From positions 1-64,000 of the forward strand of contig JAKSLB010000001.1 of assembly GCA_024401435.1 (NCBI GenBank): a stretch of 64,000 nucleotides of DNA, given 5' to 3'. The stretch's first letter is position 1; every line of letters begins with the position of its first letter. This DNA comes from Paludibacteraceae bacterium (GTDB taxonomy: Bacteria > Bacteroidota > Bacteroidia > Bacteroidales > Paludibacteraceae). Of this stretch, positions 10,557 through 18,893 are shown piece by piece. Below the pieces are notes generated by a model. That model ran no database searches and had not been told where the DNA came from. It worked only from the letters and a program-made list of their open reading frames with translations. The position numbers were made by a program, and so were the translations under genes.

Positions 10557-11024
10557 TCATTTAAAAGTTATTGAATATTTCGTATATTTTATTTGTTCAT
10601 ATGGGAATGTGAGGGTTTCTGTCACTGCAACTTTCTTCTTCTCACCCTCTTTTTTTACCATCTTTGTTATTTCTAATCCGAAGGAATCTTCTGTCACATT
10701 CATCAAAACACCTACATATTTAGGTCCATTTTTTACCTGTACTTCGACTTCTGATCCTTCATATTTCTGATATTGTCGCAATACTTTAAATGGTGATGTC
10801 AATCCAGCGGAACCAACCTCCAAATCGAAATCCTCTTCATCACGGTTCATCTTGGATTCAATATGACGAGACAATTCCACACAATAATCTAAAGGAACAC
10901 TTTCATCTGCATCAATTTCCACCAAAATAGAATTGTTTTTATCAACAGAAACATCCACTATGAAATAAGGAGAATCCTGAATATATGCTTCTACTATCTC
11001 TCTTATTTTTGTTTGATCAATCAT
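10557..11024 (-). CDS. rimP: Ribosome maturation factor RimP
   Basis: A 155-residue RimP, needed for 30S subunit maturation. It has the N-terminal alpha/beta domain (VDVSVDKNNSILVEIDADE, then LDYCVELSRHIESKMNRDEEDFDLEVGSAGLTSPF) and a C-terminal Sm-like barrel. I chose ATG 11024 (MIDQTKIRE). A TTG at 11042 in the same frame would place the start inside the U-tract of the leader hairpin. It is the first gene of the rimP-nusA-infB-cvpA operon. Confidence 0.93.
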   Translation of the reverse strand: MIDQTKIREIVEAYIQDSPYFIVDVSVDKNNSILVEIDADESVPLDYCVELSRHIESKMNRDEEDFDLEVGSAGLTSPFKVLRQYQKYEGSEVEVQVKNGPKYVGVLMNVTEDSFGLEITKMVKKEGEKKKVAVTETLTFPYEQIKYTKYSITFK

Positions 11025-11042
11025 ATCCTTCGTTTTAGACAA

Positions 11043-11067
11043 TAAAAAGGGGGACTAAATAGTCCCC
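11043..11067 (-). terminator. Terminator-like hairpin inside the rimP-nusA leader (candidate attenuator)
   Basis: On the minus strand a 7-bp stem GGGGACT / AGTCCCC with loop ATTT is followed directly by CTTTTTATT, the form of an intrinsic terminator. It lies downstream of the operon promoter (11091-11122) and about 25 nt upstream of the rimP ATG, so it is in the leader and does not merely end the upstream gene. Confidence 0.7.
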
Positions 11068-11090
11068 TCCACAGATTTTCATCTTGTGCG

Positions 11091-11122
11091 CAAAATTAGC
11101 ACAAATATTTCACAATACAAAA
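11091..11122 (-). promoter_or_regulatory. Promoter of the rimP-nusA-infB-cvpA operon
   Basis: On the minus strand TTTTG (11122-11118), a 19-nt spacer and TAATTTTG (11098-11091) match the Bacteroidota -33/-7 consensus. Transcription would start near 11084. Confidence 0.8.
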
Positions 11123-11188
11123 CGATTTGCCGAATTTATCAAGAATCTTCTTGTCTATCAAAGCGTTTTGCCTTTTTCTTTCGTTAGA

Positions 11189-11647
11189 TTATAATGATAT
11201 TGGCAATTCTCGTTTGATGCTTTGCTCTAAACATATAAGGGTTTCCGTAGCAGATACTCCCTTGATACTCTGTATTTTACCATTTAGCAACTGCATCAGA
11301 TGTTCATTGTCACGTGCATATAACTTCACCATCATTGTATAAGGTCCTGTGGTAAAATGACACTCTACTATTTCTGGTATTTTCTCCAATTCTGGAACCA
11401 CTTCAGAATACATAGAGCCCTTTTCCAACTTAATACCTATATACGTACACGTTTGATAACCTAATATTTTCGGATTCACATGATAACCTGAACCAACTAT
11501 TACACCCATATCAAACAAGTGTTGTACACGCTGATGAATAGCTGCTCTTGATACACCGCAATCACATGCCACATCTTTAAATGGAATACGGGCATTTTTG
11601 GTAATTATCATTAGAATATCCCTATCCAAATCATCTATTTTATCCAT
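11189..11647 (-). CDS. Lrp/AsnC family transcriptional regulator
   Basis: A 152-residue regulator with an N-terminal winged helix-turn-helix (DDLDRDILMIITKNARIPFKDVACDCGVSRAAIHQRV, in two stretches) and a C-terminal RAM (ligand-sensing) domain of about residues 65-145. The family senses amino acids or related small molecules and forms octameric DNA-wrapping assemblies. It is encoded alone, upstream of the rimP operon, with its own promoter box at 11699-11706. Its ligand and targets cannot be read from the sequence. Confidence 0.92.
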   Translation of the reverse strand: MDKIDDLDRDILMIITKNARIPFKDVACDCGVSRAAIHQRVQHLFDMGVIVGSGYHVNPKILGYQTCTYIGIKLEKGSMYSEVVPELEKIPEIVECHFTTGPYTMMVKLYARDNEHLMQLLNGKIQSIKGVSATETLICLEQSIKRELPISL

Positions 11648-11698
11648 ATAATCTCTAATTAAGGGGACGTCTACACATTCCCCACTTACACATTGTCA

Positions 11699-11706
11699 CA
11701 AAGATA
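11699..11706 (-). promoter_or_regulatory. -7 box of the Lrp/AsnC regulator
   Basis: Minus strand TATCTTTG, 52 nt upstream of the regulator's ATG. The remaining bases to 11860 are AT-rich with no further gene seen. Confidence 0.6.
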
Positions 11707-11861
11707 GATAGATATTTTTAATAAATCTATTTTTCGGAAACAAAATGATTGAATTTGAGGATTTCAGTTTACAATATGACATCAACAAGCCTATATTTCC
11801 CATCACCACAAGTGTATGTCATTCTCACTTTCTATTTCAAAATAAATCTTGGGATATATAA

Positions 11862-11890
11862 ATAAAAAAGGGCACTTTTTTCAGTGCCCT
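11862..11890 (-). terminator. Terminator of the FKBP operon
   Basis: An 8-bp stem AGGGCACT / AGTGCCCT with a 6-nt loop, followed on the minus strand by TTTTTTATT, directly after the last FKBP gene. Confidence 0.85.
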
Positions 11891-11913
11891 TCATATATGA
11901 AATTATATTTCAA

Positions 11914-12615
11914 TTATTTGTCAGCAGGAAGGATGTCTAACAATTCGATTTCGAAATACAAAGTAGAACCAGGTTCAATAAAACGGTTTCCTTGATCTCC
12001 GTATGCTAAATCAGAAGGAATCCAAACTTCGTATTTAGAACCAACAGGCATCAATTGAAGAACTTCTGTCCAACCCTTGATAACGCCATTCAAATTAAAC
12101 TCTGCAGGTTCACGTCCTATTGAAGAATCAAAAGTTCTTCCATCAAGCAATTTACCTGTATAATTCACCTTTACTTTATCTTCAGCCGTAGGAGTTTTTC
12201 CTGTTCCCTTTGTAATTACACGATATTGCAATCCACTTTCAGTTTCCACAACACCTTCGTTAGCTTTATTAGCATTCAAAACGCTATCACCAAATGCTTT
12301 ATTCTTATCTGCCATCTCCTTCATCATCAATGTTTGGATTTCTCTGTTGTAGTTATCCAACAATTCACGAATTTGATCATCTGTCAAAAGCAAATTAGCA
12401 GAATCTTTTTTAAATGCTGCTTCAAAACCAGCCTTAAAAGCTTTCGTATTAATTGTATCACCAGGTAATTCGCTAAGACTTTTTCCATTAGACATACCAA
12501 TTGCATAGCTAACAGAATCAATATTAGAAGTTAATTTTACATCTTTGCATTCATTATTACTACAAGATGACATTAGAGCAGCAGCAAAAGAAGCTGCGAT
12601 AAATAATTTTTTCAT
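11914..12615 (-). CDS. FKBP-type peptidyl-prolyl isomerase, lipoprotein
   Basis: A 233-residue prolyl cis-trans isomerase with a lipoprotein signal (MKKLFIAASFAAALMSSC, Cys near 19), so it is membrane-anchored in the envelope. An N-terminal FKBP_N dimerisation helix region (about 30-125) is followed by the catalytic FKBP domain (about 130-230: SGLQYRVITKGTGKTP, VNYTGKLLDGRTFDSS, then YGDQGNRFIEPGSTLYFEIELL). It is the last of three tandem paralogues and probably assists folding of periplasmic or outer-membrane proteins. Confidence 0.94.
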   Translation of the reverse strand: MKKLFIAASFAAALMSSCSNNECKDVKLTSNIDSVSYAIGMSNGKSLSELPGDTINTKAFKAGFEAAFKKDSANLLLTDDQIRELLDNYNREIQTLMMKEMADKNKAFGDSVLNANKANEGVVETESGLQYRVITKGTGKTPTAEDKVKVNYTGKLLDGRTFDSSIGREPAEFNLNGVIKGWTEVLQLMPVGSKYEVWIPSDLAYGDQGNRFIEPGSTLYFEIELLDILPADK

Positions 12616-12638
12616 TTTTATTTTTAATTTAATTATAA

Positions 12639-13403
12639 CTATTTTTCTATTCTTTGATAAGTTGGGAATTGGAATTTAGCGCCATTCGAAGCAGGTGCTT
12701 GTACCTGTGCTTTAGCCACATCCAACAATTCAACTTCAAAAATCAAAACGGAATATGGAGGGATGGAACCCGCAGGACGTGCGCCATAACCCAATTCCTG
12801 AGGAATATAAAATTTATATTTAGATCCCACCTTCATTAGTTGAAGACCTTCTGTCCAACCTGGGATTACCTTATTCAATTCAAAAGCGACAGGTTCTTTA
12901 GAGCTATCGAAAACAGTACCATCAACCAAAGTTCCCTTATAGTTAACTTTCACCTTATCTTCTGGAGCTGGTTTGATACCATTACCCTCTTTCAACACCT
13001 CATATTGTAATCCACTTGGCGTAACTTTCACATTAGGATTCTTCTTGTTCTCTTCTAAAAACAATTTACCTTTAGCTTTTGCCTTTTCAGCCTCAACCTC
13101 TTGAGCGTTTTTCAAATAGGTTTGAATAATATCACCCGTTTTATCTCCCTTGAGTAATAATGATGTTGTATCGTTATTAAAACTTTTGCAAAAAGCTTCA
13201 AGCAACAGGGCTTCATTAAAAGGACCACCTGGCAAATGAGCGAGATTATCATGAACGCTCTTCGCAAATTCAATACCAATAGCATAGCTGACCGAGTCAT
13301 TTGCTGTAGCCAATGACGCAGTTTTACTAGCTGATTTAGATTTAGCCTCAACCGATGAAATTGAAAGGGCTGCAGCCAAGAAAAAGAATCCTATTTTTTT
13401 CAT
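12639..13403 (-). CDS. FKBP-type peptidyl-prolyl isomerase, periplasmic
   Basis: A 254-residue protein from ATG 13403. An in-frame codon further upstream would add nine residues before the signal peptide and overlap the preceding gene, so it is not used. A type I signal peptide (MKKIGFFFLAAALSISSVEA) is followed by an FKBP_N helical region and the isomerase domain (about 145-240; VNYKGTLVDGTVFDSS, GWTEGLQLMKVGSKY, YGARPAGSIPPYSVLIFEVELL). This is the middle gene of the FKBP trio. Confidence 0.94.
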   Translation of the reverse strand: MKKIGFFFLAAALSISSVEAKSKSASKTASLATANDSVSYAIGIEFAKSVHDNLAHLPGGPFNEALLLEAFCKSFNNDTTSLLLKGDKTGDIIQTYLKNAQEVEAEKAKAKGKLFLEENKKNPNVKVTPSGLQYEVLKEGNGIKPAPEDKVKVNYKGTLVDGTVFDSSKEPVAFELNKVIPGWTEGLQLMKVGSKYKFYIPQELGYGARPAGSIPPYSVLIFEVELLDVAKAQVQAPASNGAKFQFPTYQRIEK

Positions 13404-13419
13404 ATAGAAATATATTTTG

Positions 13420-14007
13420 TTACTTAACAATTTCTAATAATTCGACATCGAAAATCAATGTCATATTAGGTCCGATAACATCACCTGCACCTTGTTCTCC
13501 ATACGCAAGATCAGAAGGAATATATAATCTCCACTTAGAACCGACAGGCATCAATTGCAATGCTTCTACCCAACCAGGAATTACTTGGTTAACAGGGAAA
13601 TCAGCAGGTTGATTTCTTCTAAAAGAACTATCAAAAACAGTGCCATCAATCAAACGACCTTCGTAATGGCAACGAACCATATCTGTTGCTGCAGGTTTTA
13701 CGCCTTTTCCTTCTGTAATAACTTCATATTGCAATCCGCTGGCAGTCGTTATCACACCTGCTTTTTTCTTGTTTTCATTCAAAAAAGCTTCCCCAGCTTT
13801 TTTATTATGTTCATCAGCTTCTTGTTGCATCTTTGCAAAATGATCACTCAATATTTTTTTTGCTTCATCAAGCGTCATTTCTGTTGGTTTCTGATTAATT
13901 GTATCAGACATACCCTTCATAAACTGATCTAAATCGAGATTCTCAAAGCCTGAAGCTTTAAGGTTAGTGGCCATAGAAAGACCCAATGCATAACTAATTT
14001 TATTCAT
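13420..14007 (-). CDS. FKBP-type peptidyl-prolyl isomerase, cytoplasmic (FklB-like)
   Basis: A 195-residue FklB-like protein without a signal peptide, so presumably cytoplasmic. FKBP_N region at 1-85 (MNKISYALGLSMATNLKASG) and catalytic domain at about 90-195 (SGLQYEVITEGKG, CHYEGRLIDGTVFDSS, GWVEALQLMPVGSKWRLYIP). It is the first gene of the trio and is read from the promoter at 14031-14065. The three genes are diverged paralogues placed in different compartments: cytoplasm, periplasm and membrane-anchored. Confidence 0.93.
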   Translation of the reverse strand: MNKISYALGLSMATNLKASGFENLDLDQFMKGMSDTINQKPTEMTLDEAKKILSDHFAKMQQEADEHNKKAGEAFLNENKKKAGVITTASGLQYEVITEGKGVKPAATDMVRCHYEGRLIDGTVFDSSFRRNQPADFPVNQVIPGWVEALQLMPVGSKWRLYIPSDLAYGEQGAGDVIGPNMTLIFDVELLEIVK

Positions 14008-14030
14008 CCTTTTATTAAAAATTTATGCCA

Positions 14031-14065
14031 CAAAGGTAAAAGAATTTATGTTATAAACACAAAAA
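14031..14065 (-). promoter_or_regulatory. Promoter of the FKBP operon
   Basis: Minus strand TTTTTG (14065-14060), a 21-nt spacer and TACCTTTG (14038-14031), 24 nt before the first FKBP ATG. It is divergent from the pigment-cluster promoter about 53 bp away. Confidence 0.75.
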
Positions 14066-14090
14066 GTTCACTTTTAATGAATAAAATAAT

Positions 14091-14098
14091 TACCTTTG
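14091..14098 (+). promoter_or_regulatory. -7 box of the promoter opening the pigment-cluster strand
   Basis: TACCTTTG, an exact match to the consensus, 18 nt before ATG 14117. It shows that an in-frame TTG at 14096 is not the start of the first gene, since it lies inside the box. Confidence 0.75.
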
Positions 14099-14116
14099 TG
14101 CGAAAAATGGACAATT

Positions 14117-14590
14117 ATGTACACCAAAGAAGAGGAAAAACAACTAAAACGAGACTTTTGGAACGGGTTTGACACATTTTGCGAAAACCTTCCTCGATTT
14201 AAGTATAGAAAAAAGAAGTGGATTCTTTACAATACGAAAATGAAGGGTGTAGAACTAAAATTCGATGCTACAAGAGAAGGTGCATATGTAATTTTGGAAT
14301 TTAACGATCATAACGAAGACAAACGTCTAAAAAAGATGACCACTCTCGAAAAATATAGGGTCATTTTCGACCAATATTTCAAAGACGCCATTTGGGAACT
14401 AAATTATGAAAAGCCTTGTGGTACAATGGTTTCCAGAATCTATAAATTTCAAGGTGGTTTAGACATTCACAGGAAAGAGCAATGGAATGATTTCTATCCG
14501 TTCCTTTCGAAAGAAATGTCTCATTTGGAACGTGCTTTCAAAGAGATAAAAGACGTGTTGGAAGAGGATGAAGAAGGAAATAACATTTAA
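14117..14590 (+). CDS. DUF4268 domain protein
   Basis: A 157-residue soluble protein rich in Lys, Glu and aromatic residues, with the pattern of DUF4268 (WNGFDTFC, KWILYNTKMKGVELKFD, GAYVILEFND, HLERAFKEIKDVLEED). The family is widespread in Bacteroidota and resembles the C-terminal part of some restriction-associated proteins, but this stand-alone form has no assigned activity. It is the first gene after the promoter at 14091. A 23-nt gap separates it from the acyltransferase gene, so it is probably co-transcribed with the pigment cluster, though nothing links it functionally. Confidence 0.8.
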   Translation: MYTKEEEKQLKRDFWNGFDTFCENLPRFKYRKKKWILYNTKMKGVELKFDATREGAYVILEFNDHNEDKRLKKMTTLEKYRVIFDQYFKDAIWELNYEKPCGTMVSRIYKFQGGLDIHRKEQWNDFYPFLSKEMSHLERAFKEIKDVLEEDEEGNNI

Positions 14591-14613
14591 TTAATCACGA
14601 AAAAATTTTTCAC

Positions 14614-15513
14614 GTGGAAAAGAACGAGAAAAAATGGGAAGGTAAAACTGGAGGAGGTCGACTCGGTCAACAATTTCTCCTACACTTTTTGAAACATGTA
14701 GATGTTTGTTATCTATATCCCGTTCTCTACCTAGTCATTCCGTTTTATCTTATTTTTGGCAGGAAAGGTCGAAATGCTGCCTATCACTATTTCCATGACA
14801 GGCATCAATTCTCCATCGGGAAATCTGCGTGGTATACCTATTTGAATCACATCATATTTGGGAAAATCGTATTAGATAAATTTGCCCTACTTGCGGGAAA
14901 CAAAGATCAGTTTCAATTGCAAATGAACAGTAGTTGCATTCAGGATGCCATCAAGCATGAGAAAGGATTCATCATAGCTAGCGCTCACATGGGTAATCTT
15001 GAACTATCTGGTTTATGCATTCCTCATAGAGAGAAAAAAATAAACACCATTATATTTGGTGGAGAAAGAGCCGATTTTCAAAAGAAGAGAGATGAAACTT
15101 TCGAGGAAGTTGACATCAACCTTATTCCCGTCAAAGAAGACATGTCTCACTTATTTACGATTAAAGCTGCCATAGACAATGGAGAAGTCGTAGTTATTCC
15201 GTGCGATAGAATATTCGGAAGTTTGAAAAGTGTGACATGCAATCTACTTAATGGCACTGCGCAACTACCGATCGGACCGTTTAGACTATCGGCTCAACTA
15301 GAAGCACCCATTTATACCATTTTCATCATGAAAGGGAAAAGAAATCAATATATTGTATACGAAAGTGCAATTGACAGTCATCAAGAATTGCCAAATTCAA
15401 TACAACGTGCAGAAGCCATAGCAAAAGATTTCGCAAAAATAATGGAAGGGATGATGATGAAATACCCCACTCAATGGTTCAACTTCTTCCCCTATTGGAA
15501 TGATAATAAATAA
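14614..15513 (+). CDS. LpxL/HtrB-family lysophospholipid acyltransferase
   Basis: A 299-residue membrane-bound acyltransferase of the LpxL (LABLAT) family with the HX4E catalytic motif H125-MGNL-E130 (SAHMGNLE) and a downstream IPCDR block. A hydrophobic segment at about 40-60 anchors it in the inner membrane. The start is GTG 14614, as no ATG lies near. Aryl-polyene clusters normally carry one or more acyltransferases that attach the polyene to a lipid, and this is the first of four acyltransferase-type proteins here. Substrate assignment is inferred from context. Confidence 0.87.
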   Translation: MEKNEKKWEGKTGGGRLGQQFLLHFLKHVDVCYLYPVLYLVIPFYLIFGRKGRNAAYHYFHDRHQFSIGKSAWYTYLNHIIFGKIVLDKFALLAGNKDQFQLQMNSSCIQDAIKHEKGFIIASAHMGNLELSGLCIPHREKKINTIIFGGERADFQKKRDETFEEVDINLIPVKEDMSHLFTIKAAIDNGEVVVIPCDRIFGSLKSVTCNLLNGTAQLPIGPFRLSAQLEAPIYTIFIMKGKRNQYIVYESAIDSHQELPNSIQRAEAIAKDFAKIMEGMMMKYPTQWFNFFPYWNDNK

Positions 15514-15537
15514 AAACAATAATTAAACAGACATAAT

Positions 15538-16623
15538 ATGAAACTAGAATCCCCTCAAAAAGAGATGTATTCAAAGGATAGTTTATCCGCCCTTAAAGCT
15601 CAACGATTGGCTCAAGAAATTGCCTTTGGACCAGTTGTTTTTCAAGTGTCAAGACTTATGTTAAAATTTGGAATTTTAGAATTGCTTGACAACCACAAAG
15701 GAGGGCTAACCATCGATGAAATCGCAAAGAGTTGTAATATATCACACTATGGGACGCAATGTTTGCTTGAATCTTCTTTAACAATCGGAACCGTTTTGTT
15801 GAACGATGATAAATTCACCATTTCAAAAGCTGGTTGGTTTTTGTTAAATGATAAGATGGCCAGAGTAAATCTAGATTTCAATCACGATGTCAACTATCTA
15901 GGTCTTTTCCATTTGGAAGAGGCGATTAAAGAAGGAAAACCTGCAGGACTAAAAGTGTTCGGAAACTGGCCAACCATTTATGAAGGTCTTTCTAGTCTAC
16001 CTGCAGAAGTACAAGATAGTTGGTTCGGTTTTGACCATTACTATTCCAATTGCTCTTTTCAACAAGCAATGGAAATCATCTTTAAAAATGGTGAGAAAAC
16101 ATTGTTGGACGTAGGAGGAAATACAGGACGCTTTGCCACCGAATGTGTCACTTTCAAAAATGATGTGGAAGTAACTATTATGGATCTTCCCCAGCAACTG
16201 GAATTGATGCGAGAAAAGACAAAAGATGTGAAAGGCAAAGAGCGTATTCATGGTCTTGGAGTCAACTTGTTAGATCCGAAAGTTGCATTTCCAACAGGTT
16301 TTGAGATTATGTGGATGAGTCAGTTCCTTGACTGTTTTAGTGAAGAAGAGGTTATCAGTATTTTAACCAGAGCATGCAAAGGTATGGACAACAATACCAA
16401 GCTTTACATAATGGAGACATTCTGGGATCGTCAACGTTTTGAAACGGCTTCATATTGTTTAGCACAAACAAGTATATATTTCACAGCTATGGCTAACGGA
16501 AACAGCAAAATGTATTATTCTTATGATATGTTCCGTTGCATAGAAGCTGCTGGATTAAAGATTGAAGCCATTCACGATGGTTTGGGACAAGGTCATAGTT
16601 TAGTTGTTTGTAAAAAAGCATAA
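15538..16623 (+). CDS. SAM-dependent O-methyltransferase
   Basis: A 361-residue protein of the Methyltransf_2 type. An N-terminal dimerisation/winged-helix region (about 25-110, ILELLDNHKGGLTIDEIAKSC) is followed by a Rossmann fold with SAM motif LDVGGNTGRF at 190-199. In pigment clusters of this class such enzymes methylate the aryl head group or its phenol. It lies 24 nt after the acyltransferase and 9 nt before the dehydratase. The acceptor is inferred, not seen. Confidence 0.87.
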   Translation: MKLESPQKEMYSKDSLSALKAQRLAQEIAFGPVVFQVSRLMLKFGILELLDNHKGGLTIDEIAKSCNISHYGTQCLLESSLTIGTVLLNDDKFTISKAGWFLLNDKMARVNLDFNHDVNYLGLFHLEEAIKEGKPAGLKVFGNWPTIYEGLSSLPAEVQDSWFGFDHYYSNCSFQQAMEIIFKNGEKTLLDVGGNTGRFATECVTFKNDVEVTIMDLPQQLELMREKTKDVKGKERIHGLGVNLLDPKVAFPTGFEIMWMSQFLDCFSEEEVISILTRACKGMDNNTKLYIMETFWDRQRFETASYCLAQTSIYFTAMANGNSKMYYSYDMFRCIEAAGLKIEAIHDGLGQGHSLVVCKKA

Positions 16624-16632
16624 TTTGATAGC

Positions 16633-17061
16633 ATGGAACTACTTCCTATAGAATCTTATCTTCCTCAAAAACATCCATTTGTCTTTATTGAAAAGATGCT
16701 TGACGTTGATGAGAAAAAATGTCAAGGAGAGTTAACCATAAAGGAAGAGAACGTATTGGTTCAAAACGGGTGTTTTATCGAATCGGGTATTTTAGAAAAT
16801 ATCGCGCAAACATGTGCTGCGCACATTGGTTACGTGGAGATACATATACGCAAGAACCCTAACATTCATATTGGTATGGTTGCTCAAATAAAAGATATGG
16901 AAATTTATCGCTATCCGAAAGTAGGAGAAACCATCATCACAGATGTGATAGAGCAAGAGAACTATGGAGAAGTATCCATCTATAACGCAAAGATCACCTC
17001 TTCTGCCGAATTGATTGCGGAAGGAGAAATCAGAGTAGTATTAACTGACAAGATAGGTTAA
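16633..17061 (+). CDS. Hot-dog 3-hydroxyacyl-ACP dehydratase-like protein (ApeP-like)
   Basis: A 142-residue single hot-dog domain related to FabA/FabZ and to ApeP of aryl-polyene clusters. It has the N-terminal LPQKHPF with H14 in the place of the catalytic His, and SGILENIAQT on the central helix. The FPxxPxxPG strand of FabZ is replaced by VQNGCFIESG. A second hot-dog protein with an intact HFP motif is at 23035. The pair may form a heterodimeric dehydratase like the ApeI:ApeP complex known from Xenorhabdus. Confidence 0.78.
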   Translation: MELLPIESYLPQKHPFVFIEKMLDVDEKKCQGELTIKEENVLVQNGCFIESGILENIAQTCAAHIGYVEIHIRKNPNIHIGMVAQIKDMEIYRYPKVGETIITDVIEQENYGEVSIYNAKITSSAELIAEGEIRVVLTDKIG

Positions 17062-17064
17062 GAT

Positions 17065-18204
17065 ATGATATACAAAATCAGCGACAACATTATTTCTCCT
17101 CTCGGATATAGTTCGGAAGAGAACTACCAAAACATGAAGAATGGCATTTCCAAAGCCGTTTTACATCAACACGCATTCAACCTTCCTGAGCCCTTCTTTG
17201 GTTCTTTATTAAACTGGGAAGAAATTGAAGCTCAATTTTCTCAACTTCCTCAAAAGGCTTGTCGCTATACAAGATTTGAAAAGATAGCCATCTTATCAGC
17301 ATACAAAGCGATTGAAGCGGCAAAGATTGACGCAAGCAGCAAAGATGTCTTATTCGTTTTATCATCGACGAAAGGGAACATTCACTTATTAGAAAATTCC
17401 GATGGATTCGACAAAAATCGCATCAACATGGGCACATCTGCCAATCTGTTGGGTGAATACTTCAACAATCCTAATCCCGTAATGGTCATCAGTAATGCAT
17501 GTACCTCTGGTGTTGTAGCTCAGATTTATGCAAAAGAGATGATGGAGGCAAAAGGTTACAAATATGCGGTAGTGGTAGGTGCTGATATACTAAGCAAATT
17601 TGTCATATCGGGTTTCCAATCATTTAAGGCACTTTCCACCGAGCGATGCAAGCCATTCGATCTCAATCGAAAAGGGCTAAATCTTGGAGAAGGTGCTGCA
17701 AGCATTGTTCTTGAACAATCAGACAATGTTCCCGAGGGTGCTCTCTGCATATTAGGAACAGGCAACCGCAACGATGCCAATCACATTTCTGGACCATCTC
17801 GCACAGGCGAAGGTCTGTTCAATGCCATTACAGCAGCATACGCATTCAAACAAGCATTTAAAGAATCACTTTCTTTCATCAATGCACATGGTACAGCAAC
17901 ACCATACAATGACGATATGGAATCATGGGCCATCAGCAGAAGTGAACTGGAAAATATTCCAACCAACAGTTTGAAAGGCTTTTTAGGTCACACATTAGGT
18001 GCCGCTGGTGTTTTGGAATGTATCATCTCCTGTCATGCACTAAACGAAGGTATTATCTTACCGACCTTAGGACATGACACCAAAGGTGTTGTAAAAGAAA
18101 TAACTGTTAACACAGAACTTAAACACGGAGAAGGAAACAGTTTTTTGAAAATCATTTCAGGATTTGGAGGAAGTAACGCCGCCATTATTTATGGCAAAAA
18201 ATGA
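17065..18204 (+). CDS. Beta-ketoacyl-ACP synthase (ApeR-like)
   Basis: A 379-residue condensing enzyme with all three catalytic residues: C146 in SNACTSG, H275 in NAHGTATP and H309 in LGHTLGAAG, with K304 preceding. The N-terminal thiolase half is shorter than in FabF. It starts 3 nt after the dehydratase stop, so it is tightly coupled. In aryl-polyene clusters a second ketosynthase of this kind acts beside the ApeO:ApeC elongation pair; its exact step here is inferred. Confidence 0.88.
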   Translation: MIYKISDNIISPLGYSSEENYQNMKNGISKAVLHQHAFNLPEPFFGSLLNWEEIEAQFSQLPQKACRYTRFEKIAILSAYKAIEAAKIDASSKDVLFVLSSTKGNIHLLENSDGFDKNRINMGTSANLLGEYFNNPNPVMVISNACTSGVVAQIYAKEMMEAKGYKYAVVVGADILSKFVISGFQSFKALSTERCKPFDLNRKGLNLGEGAASIVLEQSDNVPEGALCILGTGNRNDANHISGPSRTGEGLFNAITAAYAFKQAFKESLSFINAHGTATPYNDDMESWAISRSELENIPTNSLKGFLGHTLGAAGVLECIISCHALNEGIILPTLGHDTKGVVKEITVNTELKHGEGNSFLKIISGFGGSNAAIIYGKK

Positions 18205-18232
18205 TATGGATCAGATTTTCACACGAAATAAA

Positions 18233-18886
18233 ATGAAAAAAGGATTATTTTTACCTAGCATCATTCTCTGTTTGGTACTTTTCAGCTGTTCAAAAAACAA
18301 AGAGAAAGGCATAGAAACAGTCATTCCAGCAATAGTGAACTGTTCTAAGCTTCATACGGCACAATACAATGTACATAAAATTCTCACATACAAAGACATG
18401 ACAGCTATTGAAGGTTCAATCTTTTCTGAGAAGATATCCATTCCCATTCCAGGAGACAGGATGTTGGTTATCCCAATTGATGCCACCATTAGAGCATACA
18501 TTGATTTCTCTCAGTTTAGCAAAGACAACATTGTCATGGACAACGATGGCAAAGTAATCATTACCCTACCCAATCCACAAATTGTCTTATCCTCTGCCCA
18601 AATAGACTATAAAAACGAGAAGCAATATCTATCGTGGAATCGTTCAAAATTCACCAGTGAGGAGAAAGAAGAATTCATCAAACAAGGAAGAGCAAGCATA
18701 TTGGCAAGTATGGCTCATAGTGATATCATAGATAGAAGTCGCACGAGTGCCTTCAACACCATACAGCCCATTTTAATCTCAGCAGGCTTTTCTCCCGAGA
18801 ATATCATCATTCGTTTTTCCGATGAAATCGAGAAAAACAAGTATTCTGAGCAAACCATTAAATTATTAACTTCTATAGAAGAATAA
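18233..18886 (+). CDS. DUF4230 lipoprotein
   Basis: A 217-residue lipoprotein with signal MKKGLFLPSIILCLVLFSC and then a DUF4230 domain (about 45-215: KLHTAQYNVHKILTYKD, PGDRMLVIPIDATIRAYIDFSQF, KVIITLPNPQIVLSSAQIDY). An ATG at 18206, one base after the ketosynthase stop, is possible, but it would bury the lipoprotein signal. The residue after Cys is Ser with Lys following, not acidic, so inner-leaflet or periplasmic retention is likely. Its function is unknown; it is adjacent to a second DUF4230 protein. Confidence 0.8.
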   Translation: MKKGLFLPSIILCLVLFSCSKNKEKGIETVIPAIVNCSKLHTAQYNVHKILTYKDMTAIEGSIFSEKISIPIPGDRMLVIPIDATIRAYIDFSQFSKDNIVMDNDGKVIITLPNPQIVLSSAQIDYKNEKQYLSWNRSKFTSEEKEEFIKQGRASILASMAHSDIIDRSRTSAFNTIQPILISAGFSPENIIIRFSDEIEKNKYSEQTIKLLTSIEE

Positions 18887-18893
18887 AAAAAAT

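Noticed and set aside
11025-11042. TTG start for RimP at 11042
   Set aside because: It would add six residues encoded next to the hairpin U-tract; RimP normally begins at the MIDQTK-like position.
14096-14116. TTG start for the DUF4268 gene
   Set aside because: The TTG forms part of the -7 promoter box TACCTTTG, so it precedes the transcription start; ATG 14117 is used.
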